Of a stretch of 8,417 bases of DNA, positions 1-5,153 are shown in pieces. Under the pieces are notes generated by a model. It saw only the letters and a list, made by a program, of their open reading frames with translations. It was not told the DNA's origin and did not search any database. Each line of letters starts with the position of its first letter. Position 1 is the stretch's first letter. A program made the translations under genes and the position numbers. Source of the stretch: Verrucomicrobiales bacterium (GTDB lineage: Bacteria > Verrucomicrobiota > Verrucomicrobiia > Verrucomicrobiales > DEV007). The DNA lies in NCBI GenBank assembly GCA_023253615.1, contig JALRFZ010000219.1:1-8417 (forward strand), in the 5' to 3' direction.

Positions 1-25
1 GAACTATCTATCTCCGACGTCGATT

Positions 26-115
26 GGTGAGCGGTAAATGGCCTGGCACTGGTGAGCGGGAAATAGCCAGCGGGAAATAGCCTGGCACCGAACTGGGCAC
101 CGGACTGACACCAAT
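26..115. repeat. Cluster of short degenerate direct repeats at the left edge
   Basis: Two repeat families are visible. The first is GGTGAGCGGKAAATRGCC, seen at 26-43 and 51-68, with a shortened copy (AGCGGGAAATAGCC) at 69-82; the first and third copies are followed by TGGCAC. The second is a roughly 12-base unit, CTGGGCACCGGA-like, seen three times in tandem at about 82-92, 93-104 and 105-115. No transposase or other gene is visible here. Such patterns often occur at the ends of small repeat elements or beside IS200/REP-associated tyrosine transposase genes, but that link is inference and the element would have to continue left of the window. Confidence 0.5.
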
Positions 116-130
116 AGTGACGGCTATTGG
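111..130. other. Short perfect inverted repeat (hairpin) beside the repeat cluster
   Basis: CCAATAG (111-117) and CTATTGG (124-130) are perfect reverse complements around the 6-base loop TGACGG. The hairpin closes the repeat cluster and may mark its right boundary. It has no T-tract, so it is not an obvious terminator. The stretch from here to the first gene at 253 holds no gene I can support; only a TTGACT at 205-210 resembles a -35 box, with no well-spaced -10 partner. Confidence 0.4.
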
Positions 131-252
131 CGGAGAGGGCGTCGTCGTCGGGTTGCCTGGGTGGATTTTCCGGGTGCTTTTTTGTGAGCCGCGGCCAAAT
201 CTCTTTGACTGGATTCCCTTGCAGACCTGGCGATACCTGTGGAAATTGTGGA

Positions 253-1065
253 ATGTTGCGAATTAGGTTCATGGGAGTCGCTGGGCTTTGCATTTGTTTT
301 TTCTCCTGGTCCGCGGTTTGGGGACAGGCGCCGGACGCGGCCGTTTCCCCGCCGGCCGAGGCGGAGTTGCCGGGCTGGACCCTGACTTTCTTTGACGAGT
401 TCGAAGGTGATCGTCTCGATTACCGAAAATGGACGCCGAAGGATCCGTGGGAGGTGGTGCGCAATGACGAACTCCAGGCTTACATCGTAAAGGCCTTCCA
501 CGTCTCCGAAGGTATCCTGAAAATCCGCTGCGAGGACATCCCGGCCTTCTACGACGGAGCGAAGCGCGATTATCGATCGGGCATGATGACGACATCGGGC
601 AAGTTCTCCCAAGCCTACGGGCGTTTTGAAATGCGCTGCAAGGTGCCGAAGGGCAAGGGGCTCTGGCCCGCCTTCTGGATGCTGCCCGAGCCGCCGGCCT
701 GGCCCCCGGAGATCGACATCCTCGAGGTGCTTTGTCATGAGACGGACAAGATCTATCTCTCGAATCATTGGCCGAATCCCGCCGATCCCGAGGGGAACTC
801 GCTCTCTCAGACCGGCGAATTCCAAGGAGTCGATTTCGCCGACGGCTTCCATACCATCGCGGTCGAGTGGGAGCCTGGCGAGATCCGCTGGTATGTCGAC
901 GGAGTGCAGCGACATCGCTCGGATCAGTCAGTGCCGGATGCGCCCATGTTTCTGCTCGTAAATCTCGCCCTCGGTGGCGATTGGGCCGGCGAACCCGACG
1001 AAACGACGAGATTCCCGGCGGATTTCGAGATCGATTATGTCCGGGCTTGGAGGAAATCTGAATGA
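253..1065 (+). CDS. Secreted GH16-family glycoside hydrolase (endo-beta-glucanase/laminarinase type)
   Basis: Predicted exported enzyme cleaving beta-1,3 or beta-1,3/1,4 glucans or related polysaccharides such as laminarin or galactans; GH16 uses a retaining mechanism. With the ATG at 253 the protein is 270 aa. It starts with a signal peptide (MLRIRF, a hydrophobic core, then a likely cleavage near VWG-QA at about 24-26). The catalytic domain spans about 39-268. The GH16 signature EIDILE is at residues 153-158: E153 is the expected nucleophile, D155 the helper and E158 the acid/base. This is the ExDxxE form with the beta-bulge. Other family segments are TFFDEFEG near the start, GRFEMRCKVP, LWPAFWMLP, a WYVDGV strand and a closing EIDYVRAW strand. 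An open frame continues upstream to a TTG at 127 but gives no plausible signal sequence; an ATG at 271 is an alternative that loses the basic n-region. No clear ribosome binding site is seen. The domain is complete. The exact substrate cannot be read from sequence, and no sugar transporter or Sus-like gene lies beside it. Confidence 0.9.
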   Translation: MLRIRFMGVAGLCICFFSWSAVWGQAPDAAVSPPAEAELPGWTLTFFDEFEGDRLDYRKWTPKDPWEVVRNDELQAYIVKAFHVSEGILKIRCEDIPAFYDGAKRDYRSGMMTTSGKFSQAYGRFEMRCKVPKGKGLWPAFWMLPEPPAWPPEIDILEVLCHETDKIYLSNHWPNPADPEGNSLSQTGEFQGVDFADGFHTIAVEWEPGEIRWYVDGVQRHRSDQSVPDAPMFLLVNLALGGDWAGEPDETTRFPADFEIDYVRAWRKSE

Positions 1066-1096
1066 TCAGGTTTTTTAAAATTTCTGTAAAAACTGA

Positions 1097-1128
1097 TTGA
1101 AACTTATGGTTTTTAGGCAAGGTTATTA
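1097..1128 (+). promoter_or_regulatory. Possible promoter of the outer-membrane barrel gene
   Basis: The 125 bases between the hydrolase stop and the next start are strikingly AT-rich in a GC-rich window. TTGAAA at 1097-1102 resembles a -35 box, and TTATTA at 1123-1128 is the nearest -10-like element. The 20-base spacing is longer than the sigma-70 optimum, so the pairing is tentative. No Shine-Dalgarno sequence precedes the ATG at 1191; the leader ends in an A/C-rich stretch (CTAAAACAC). Confidence 0.27.
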
Positions 1129-1190
1129 AAAATCAGATCAAGCCATTCATCTCGGCACCTGAATTTTTAAAAACAACCAGCCTAAAACAC

Positions 1191-1886
1191 ATGAAAAAAT
1201 CAGTTATTGCGTTCACCATGGCGATCCTCGCCGCCGGAGTGGTTTCGGCGGGTGACTTCGGCGGAAAGCAGCTCGCACCCCTGGCCCCTCCGGTCTGTGA
1301 CGATTGTCTTTCCTATGACTTCATCGATCTCGAATACGGGGTTCTTGATTTCGGCAACGACTTCTCCGACGAGGGTGACCTTTACGGGATCGGGTTCTCG
1401 AAGTCGATCGGATCGAATTTCTTCTTCACCGGCGGCTACGCGAACGGTGGATACGATTATGATTGGGCGACGGAGATCCTCGATGTCAGCACCCATCGTT
1501 ACCGTCTCGGCCTGGGTGCCCGTGTCAGCCTCGCCAAGTGTGTCGATCTCACCATCGAAGGTGGTGCCGAACACACCGACACGGAGTACGAGCACAGCCC
1601 GCACCTCGACCACGACTCGTGGGCATACTATGTCGGCCCCGGCATCCGTGCCCGCGCCGGCCGCCTCGAAGTCTTCGCGAAGGCTCTCTTCGTGAGCCGC
1701 GAGGGCGACCTCAGCCAGCAGTATCTCTCGATGATGACGACCGATCACCTCGGTGTCGATGAAGACGGCTGGATCTTCAATCCCGGCCTCATCTTCCACG
1801 TGACCGACCACCTCGGTCTCAAGCTGGCGGGTGAGTTCGGGGAAAACGACAACCTCGTCACCGGGGGTGTCCGTTTCGAATTCTGA
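1191..1886 (+). CDS. Outer-membrane beta-barrel protein (porin-like, function unknown)
   Basis: A 231-aa protein with a clear signal peptide: MKKS, a hydrophobic stretch, and cleavage probably after VVSA at residue 20. The mature part is built of alternating polar/aromatic strands separated by Asp/Gly-rich turns, for example around 42-54, 62-71, 75-87, 101-126, 144-154, 158-168, 192-203, 207-216 and 222-231. It ends GGVRFEF, with the C-terminal Phe that the BAM machinery typically recognises. This suggests a small barrel of roughly 8 to 10 strands. A CxxC (C36, C39) lies just after the signal peptide and a third Cys is at 117; two of them could form a disulfide in the periplasm. The general class is well supported by signal, strand pattern and terminal Phe, but the substrate or role is not visible. 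The gene stands alone between an AT-rich leader and a strong terminator, suggesting a monocistronic and possibly abundant transcript. Confidence 0.82.
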   Translation: MKKSVIAFTMAILAAGVVSAGDFGGKQLAPLAPPVCDDCLSYDFIDLEYGVLDFGNDFSDEGDLYGIGFSKSIGSNFFFTGGYANGGYDYDWATEILDVSTHRYRLGLGARVSLAKCVDLTIEGGAEHTDTEYEHSPHLDHDSWAYYVGPGIRARAGRLEVFAKALFVSREGDLSQQYLSMMTTDHLGVDEDGWIFNPGLIFHVTDHLGLKLAGEFGENDNLVTGGVRFEF

Positions 1887-1914
1887 TCCACCCTGAACCG
1901 TTCCGTTTTTGGAG

Positions 1915-1946
1915 AAAGGCCGGGCACCTCGTTGCCCGGCCTTTTT
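1915..1946 (+). terminator. Strong intrinsic terminator after the barrel gene
   Basis: AAAGGCCGGGCA (1915-1926) pairs perfectly over 12 bases with TGCCCGGCCTTT (1933-1944) around the 6-base loop CCTCGT, and the T run 1942-1946 follows directly. It lies 28 bases after the stop at 1886. This is a textbook rho-independent terminator and separates the barrel gene from the next gene. An open frame from an ATG at 1932 starts inside this hairpin, which argues for the later ATG at 2019 as the true start of the following gene. Confidence 0.93.
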
Positions 1947-1972
1947 GCGTTCCGCCCCGGGGAGCGCCGTCG

Positions 1973-2000
1973 TTTGCGTGACTTGCGTTTTTCACGCGAA
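1973..2000 (+). other. Hairpin in the leader of the propeller gene
   Basis: TTTGCGTGA (1973-1981) and TCACGCGAA (1992-2000) can form a 9-pair stem with one G-U pair around a 10-base loop. It ends 18 bases before the ATG at 2019. No T-run follows, so it is not a terminator; it could influence mRNA stability or translation, or bind a protein as a dyad. The role is unknown. Confidence 0.35.
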
Positions 2001-2018
2001 TCGGCGAAATTCCGCGCC

Positions 2019-3464
2019 ATGAACCGTCACCTCGCCGCCGCCGTCCTGCTCTTGTCCCTCACCGCACCGCTCCCGGCCCGGACCTGGAAGCAGGCCGCGT
2101 CGGGAAAAACGATCGAAGCCGACCTGGTCAAGGTCGAGGCCGGCAAGGTGCATTTGAAGATGGCCGACGGGCGGACCGGAGTGGTGGAAATCCTATCGCT
2201 GAGCCTGGAAGATCAGGAGTTCCTCGCCTCCGTCGAAAAGGGTGGGGGAGCCGTCTCTGCCGCTGCCACCGGTGGCTGGCCCGCCTTCCGCGGCCCGAAC
2301 GCCGATGGTATTTCTCCCGACACCGGTCTCCTCGAGGAGTGGCCCTCGTCCGGACCTGAGAAGGTATGGACCTTTGAAAACGCCGGGATGGGCTACTCGG
2401 GCTTCAGTGTGGTGGAAGGCAAACTTTACACGATGGGGACGCGTGACGAGGACGTCACTGTTGTTGCCGTGGATGTCGCGACCGGCAAGGAAGTGTGGGC
2501 CCAGGCGATTTCGAAGGATAACAAGGAAGGGTATGCTTCGGGCTGGGGGCATGGCCCCCGCAGCACCCCGACCTATTCGGAAGGGCACGTCTATGCGCTC
2601 GACCCCAAGGGCGTTCTCGTCTGTCTCGATGCCTCGACCGGCAAGGAAGTCTGGAAGAAGCACTTGGTCGACGACTTCAAGGGCCAGATGGGCGGATGGG
2701 GATTCTCCGAGTCTCCGCTCGTCGATGGCGGGAAACTCGTCGTCGCTCCCGGCGGCAAGGAGGCGGGCATCGTCGCGCTCGACAAGAAAACGGGCGACGT
2801 GATCTGGAAAGCCACCGAGCTCCAGCCAGGCAAGGCGGAGTATGCGACCATCATCGCCACCGAGATCAACGGCACCCGCCAATACATCAAGCTTTTCGAG
2901 AGTCAGCTCGCGAGTGTGTCCGCTGAGACCGGCAAGCTCCTCTGGTCCTCCGGTTGGAGTGGCAAGACGGCCGTCATCCCCACGCCCATCGTCTCGGGCA
3001 ACGAGGTCTACATCTCCTCCGGCTACGGGGTGGGTTGCAAGCTGGTCCGCATCGACAGCGAAAACAAGGCCACCGATGTCTGGGAAAACACGGTGATGAA
3101 GAACCACCACGGCGGCGTGATCAAGGTGGGCGACCATCTCTACGGATTCTCGGATGGCGGCGGATTGATCTGCCAGGATTGGAAGACCGGTGAGATGGTG
3201 TGGAACGAGAAAGGCCAATTCTTTTCGAAGGGCTCGGTCCATGTCGCGGATGGTCATCTCTATGCTCTCAACGAAGGTGATGGAACTCTGTCGCTCGTCG
3301 AAGTGAGCCCCGACGGATTCAAGCAGAAGGGACAGTTCACGCTCGATCCGCAGAGCCCCAACCGCCATCCCCAAGGCAAGGTCTGGACGCACCCGCTCGT
3401 GATCGACGGCAAGCTCTATCTCCGCGACCAGGAGTTCATCGTCGCTTACAACGTGAAGGGCTGA
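2019..3464 (+). CDS. Exported SHD1-domain plus PQQ-type beta-propeller protein
   Basis: A 481-aa protein with a signal peptide (MNRHLAAAVLLLSL, cleavage near PLPA-RT at residue 20). Residues 21-75 form an SHD1 (SLA1 homology 1) domain: RTWKQAASGKTIEADLV, a LKMADGR turn and a LSLEDQEFL helix. The family marker WPAFRGPNADG follows at 87-97. The rest is a propeller of repeated strands closing in Gly-Lys-x-x-W motifs (GKEVWAQ, GKEVWKK, GDVIWKA, GKLLWSS, GEMVWNE). This is the PQQ-like or BamB-like repeat fold widespread in Planctomycetota and Verrucomicrobiota. The protein is probably periplasmic. I see no evidence that it binds PQQ or acts as a dehydrogenase, so it is best regarded as a binding or scaffold propeller. 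The start at 2019 is chosen because it gives the signal peptide and lies after the terminator; an in-frame ATG at 1932 does not. The protein appears full length. It may be co-transcribed with the protease gene 60 bases downstream, since no terminator lies between. Confidence 0.88.
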   Translation: MNRHLAAAVLLLSLTAPLPARTWKQAASGKTIEADLVKVEAGKVHLKMADGRTGVVEILSLSLEDQEFLASVEKGGGAVSAAATGGWPAFRGPNADGISPDTGLLEEWPSSGPEKVWTFENAGMGYSGFSVVEGKLYTMGTRDEDVTVVAVDVATGKEVWAQAISKDNKEGYASGWGHGPRSTPTYSEGHVYALDPKGVLVCLDASTGKEVWKKHLVDDFKGQMGGWGFSESPLVDGGKLVVAPGGKEAGIVALDKKTGDVIWKATELQPGKAEYATIIATEINGTRQYIKLFESQLASVSAETGKLLWSSGWSGKTAVIPTPIVSGNEVYISSGYGVGCKLVRIDSENKATDVWENTVMKNHHGGVIKVGDHLYGFSDGGGLICQDWKTGEMVWNEKGQFFSKGSVHVADGHLYALNEGDGTLSLVEVSPDGFKQKGQFTLDPQSPNRHPQGKVWTHPLVIDGKLYLRDQEFIVAYNVKG

Positions 3465-3498
3465 TCGAGCCAGCGGCCTGAGAGGGATGGCTGATCGA
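3459..3498 (+). repeat. Perfect 10-base direct repeat spanning a stop codon
   Basis: GGCTGATCGA occurs at 3459-3468, across the stop codon of the propeller gene, and again at 3489-3498 in the intergenic stretch, 30 bases apart. AGAGGG (3481-3486) and CCCTCT (3504-3509) also form a loose inverted repeat around the second copy. The pair may be a replication-slippage footprint or a chance duplication; no function can be assigned. Confidence 0.4.
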
Positions 3499-3524
3499 CC
3501 CGACCCTCTTGGATCCCCTCCGGG

Positions 3525-4955
3525 ATGGAAGAATCGCACGAGTTTCCCCCGGAGGATGGAGCCGGTTTTCCGGCATCTCCCGTGTCGCCGCCGTCCTTGC
3601 CGGTGCCGCGCCGGGCTGCCTGGTGGGCGTGGCCGGTCATCGCGCTGTGCCTGGTGCCGTATGATTTGGTGCTGGAGCGTTTTGATTCCGGGGTACTGGG
3701 GTCCGGGGATACCGTGCCCGTCCCCGTGGTGGTGGATGAATCAGCCGATCTCGCCTTGTTGAAGGTGCAGGCCCAGATCGTGATTGCCTCGGCCAGACTC
3801 GATCCGGCGGCCGCCGACAAGGCGATTGACGATCTCGCCACGCTGGCGAAGGGCGATCGGGCGTTGGCGGCGCTGGCCTTGTTGGAGTGTTTTATCCAAC
3901 CCGACTCGGGACGTGCCGCCGAAACGCTGCGGGAACTCTCCGACGAGGCGCCTGAAGATCTTGAGGATTTGACCCGCGAAGCCGTCGAGGCCGGAGTGGG
4001 AGAGGTCGGGCGCGAGGGCCTGCGCGAGCATCTGGGCTGGTTTGCCGATCTCGCACGGGGACCGGGGTTGGCCGCTCCTCCGCTGGAGACATCGATCCGC
4101 ACCCGTTCGGTCCTCGTATTGGGGATGATCGGCCTGCTCCTCACCGGCGTGGGCTTGGCGATCCTCGGCGGCATGGTGCTCCTGATCCTCCATTTCCGCC
4201 GGGTGCAGGACCATCCCGGTGCGAATGCCTTCATCGCTTCGCCTTCGGTCGACGGGGTATTTCTCGAGGTCTTCGCCCTTTATCTCGGCATCATGACGGG
4301 ATCGGCCCTCGCCGCTGCCTGGCTCGGGGGAGGGATCGGGATCGCCGGGTACGGATTGGCGGTGATCGTGCCACTGCTCTGGCCGTGTCTCCGGGGGGTG
4401 TCATGGCGCGATTTCCGGCTCGCCGTGGGCCTGCACCGGGGGCGGGGATTCTGGCGCGAGATCGGGGCTGGCTGCGTGGGGTATCTCGGCGTGCTCGCGA
4501 TCGCCTCGATCGGGATTGCCCTCACGCTGATGCTTTCCTTTGCGGCGGATCTGATCCAAGGCAACGGAGCCTCGGCGGGGGAAGGGGGCGGCGGCACACC
4601 GGCCGGTCCCGAGGTACATCCCGTGGTGGGTTGGATCTACGAGGGTGGTTTCTGGGTGCGGATGGCGTGTTTCGCCCTCGCCGCCGGGTTCGCCCCGGTC
4701 TTCGAGGAACTCTTTTTCCGCGGGGCGCTGCAGCGTCATTTCCGGGGGAGCTTGCGCTTCCTGCCTTCGGCTCTTTTCACGGGCCTGATTTTCGCAGCCT
4801 TGCACCCGCAGGGATTCTTCGCGATCCCCGCGCTCGCGGGAATAGGCATCGGTTTTTCCCTCCTGCGGGAATGGCGCGATTCCCTGATCGCTCCGATGAC
4901 GGCGCATGCGATCAACAACGGCTGCCTCGTCGGCATGCTTTGGTGGATGCTTTGA
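3525..4955 (+). CDS. CPBP-family (Abi/CAAX-like) intramembrane glutamic protease
   Basis: A 476-aa multi-span membrane protein. The family motifs are intact in the last quarter: EELFFR (E394, E395, R399), FAALH (F423, H427) and HAINN (H461 to N465). These match the EExxxR, FxxxH and HxxxN motifs of CPBP proteases, which cut or bind near the membrane face (relatives include Rce1 and bacteriocin-immunity proteins). A first hydrophobic segment is at about 33-49. Then comes a long, mostly polar helical stretch at about 73-185, then membrane segments around 195-223, 243-268, 272-288, 312-340, 376-393, 414-427, 435-448 and 455-475. A Gly-rich loop (346-362) precedes the catalytic half. At 476 aa it is clearly longer than typical CPBP proteins of 200-300 aa, because of the N-terminal insert. 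The ATG at 3525 lacks a clear ribosome binding site and sits in a small potential hairpin. Substrate and role are unknown; nothing nearby suggests bacteriocin production, and the neighbours suggest envelope housekeeping. Confidence 0.87.
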   Translation: MEESHEFPPEDGAGFPASPVSPPSLPVPRRAAWWAWPVIALCLVPYDLVLERFDSGVLGSGDTVPVPVVVDESADLALLKVQAQIVIASARLDPAAADKAIDDLATLAKGDRALAALALLECFIQPDSGRAAETLRELSDEAPEDLEDLTREAVEAGVGEVGREGLREHLGWFADLARGPGLAAPPLETSIRTRSVLVLGMIGLLLTGVGLAILGGMVLLILHFRRVQDHPGANAFIASPSVDGVFLEVFALYLGIMTGSALAAAWLGGGIGIAGYGLAVIVPLLWPCLRGVSWRDFRLAVGLHRGRGFWREIGAGCVGYLGVLAIASIGIALTLMLSFAADLIQGNGASAGEGGGGTPAGPEVHPVVGWIYEGGFWVRMACFALAAGFAPVFEELFFRGALQRHFRGSLRFLPSALFTGLIFAALHPQGFFAIPALAGIGIGFSLLREWRDSLIAPMTAHAINNGCLVGMLWWML

Positions 4956-4957
4956 GA

Positions 4958-4982
4958 CCATCGTGTCGGCATCGACCGATGG
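4958..4982 (+). terminator. Terminator-like hairpin after the CPBP protease gene
   Basis: Two bases after the stop codon, CCATCG (4958-4963) pairs with CGATGG (4977-4982), and inside it GTCG (4965-4968) pairs with CGAC (4973-4976) around GCAT, leaving one bulged T. This gives a 10-pair stem. No T-tract follows, so it may slow or end transcription only with Rho, or act as a 3' stability element. Its position right after the stop and before an AT-rich control region suits a transcript end. Confidence 0.45.
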
Positions 4983-5032
4983 GATCTGCTCGGCTAAGAA
5001 TTCCATAAGAGATCTTAATTATAAAAATCTCT

Positions 5033-5042
5033 TGATTAATCA
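5033..5042. promoter_or_regulatory. Perfect 10-base palindrome, candidate operator
   Basis: TGATTAATCA is its own reverse complement and overlaps the possible -35 hexamer of the cluster promoter. Just upstream, AAGAGAT (5007-5013) and ATCTCTT (5027-5033) form a further 7-base inverted repeat with a 13-base gap. Either could bind a dimeric regulator; no regulator gene is in the window. Confidence 0.35.
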
Positions 5043-5050
5043 GCGCGAAC

Positions 5051-5074
5051 ATTCTAGTCTCGCTTAACTAGAAT
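5051..5074. promoter_or_regulatory. ATTCTAG-N10-CTAGAAT dyad, candidate operator over the -10 element
   Basis: ATTCTAG (5051-5057) and CTAGAAT (5068-5074) are perfect 7-base inverted copies separated by 10 bases. The right arm contains the TAGAAT hexamer proposed as the -10 box, so a bound dimer would block RNA polymerase. Further half-site-like copies follow downstream: TTCTAT at 5094-5099 and TTCTAG at 5135-5140, the latter 14 bases before the start codon. An RNA hairpin in the leader is an alternative reading. Confidence 0.42.
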
Positions 5075-5153
5075 AATCATAAATAGCGATTTGTTCTATT
5101 TTCCCAGACCGCTGCCTTCTCCGCATTGGAAACCTTCTAGCCGGTAGACCGCC

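Larger units (their letters stand above)
5032..5074 (+). promoter_or_regulatory. Probable promoter region of the GTPase/roadblock cluster
   Basis: The stretch from about 4995 to 5100 is AT-rich, unlike the coding sequence around it, and precedes the three-gene cluster. TAGAAT at 5069-5074 matches the -10 consensus at five of six positions, but the hexamer 16-18 bases upstream is poor. TTGATT at 5032-5037 is a fair -35 whose 17-base-spaced partner is the weak TAGTCT (5055-5060). The region is very likely to contain the cluster promoter, but the exact boxes are uncertain. It would leave a transcript leader of roughly 70-90 bases before the ATG at 5154. Confidence 0.45.

Noticed and set aside
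127..252. Upstream extension of the GH16 gene to a TTG at 127
   Set aside because: The extra 42 residues are Gly/Cys-rich without family similarity and would bury the signal peptide inside the protein. The TTG also lies inside the boundary hairpin at 111-130.
1058..1076. CTGA-N4-TCAG followed by a T run as a terminator of the GH16 gene
   Set aside because: The stem is only four pairs with two G-C pairs and overlaps the stop codon. The T run is part of a generally AT-rich leader, so the signal is too weak to call.
1932..2018. Upstream extension of the propeller gene to an ATG at 1932
   Set aside because: That ATG lies inside the intrinsic terminator hairpin, and the added Arg-rich segment would precede a clear signal peptide.
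2019..3464. Propeller protein as BamB or a PQQ-dependent dehydrogenase
   Set aside because: The repeats are PQQ-like, but the SHD1 domain and WPAFRGPNADG marker point to a distinct family. I see no cofactor-binding or catalytic signature, and no BAM gene is adjacent.
2193..3539. Long reverse-strand open frame (about 448 codons) opposite the propeller gene
   Set aside because: It lies entirely against a well-supported gene. Its protein has no recognisable domain, and long antisense frames are expected in GC-rich coding DNA.
3525..4955. CPBP gene as a bacteriocin-immunity or abortive-infection factor
   Set aside because: The family includes immunity proteins, but no bacteriocin, ABC exporter or other defence gene is nearby. 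The family name alone does not support this role.
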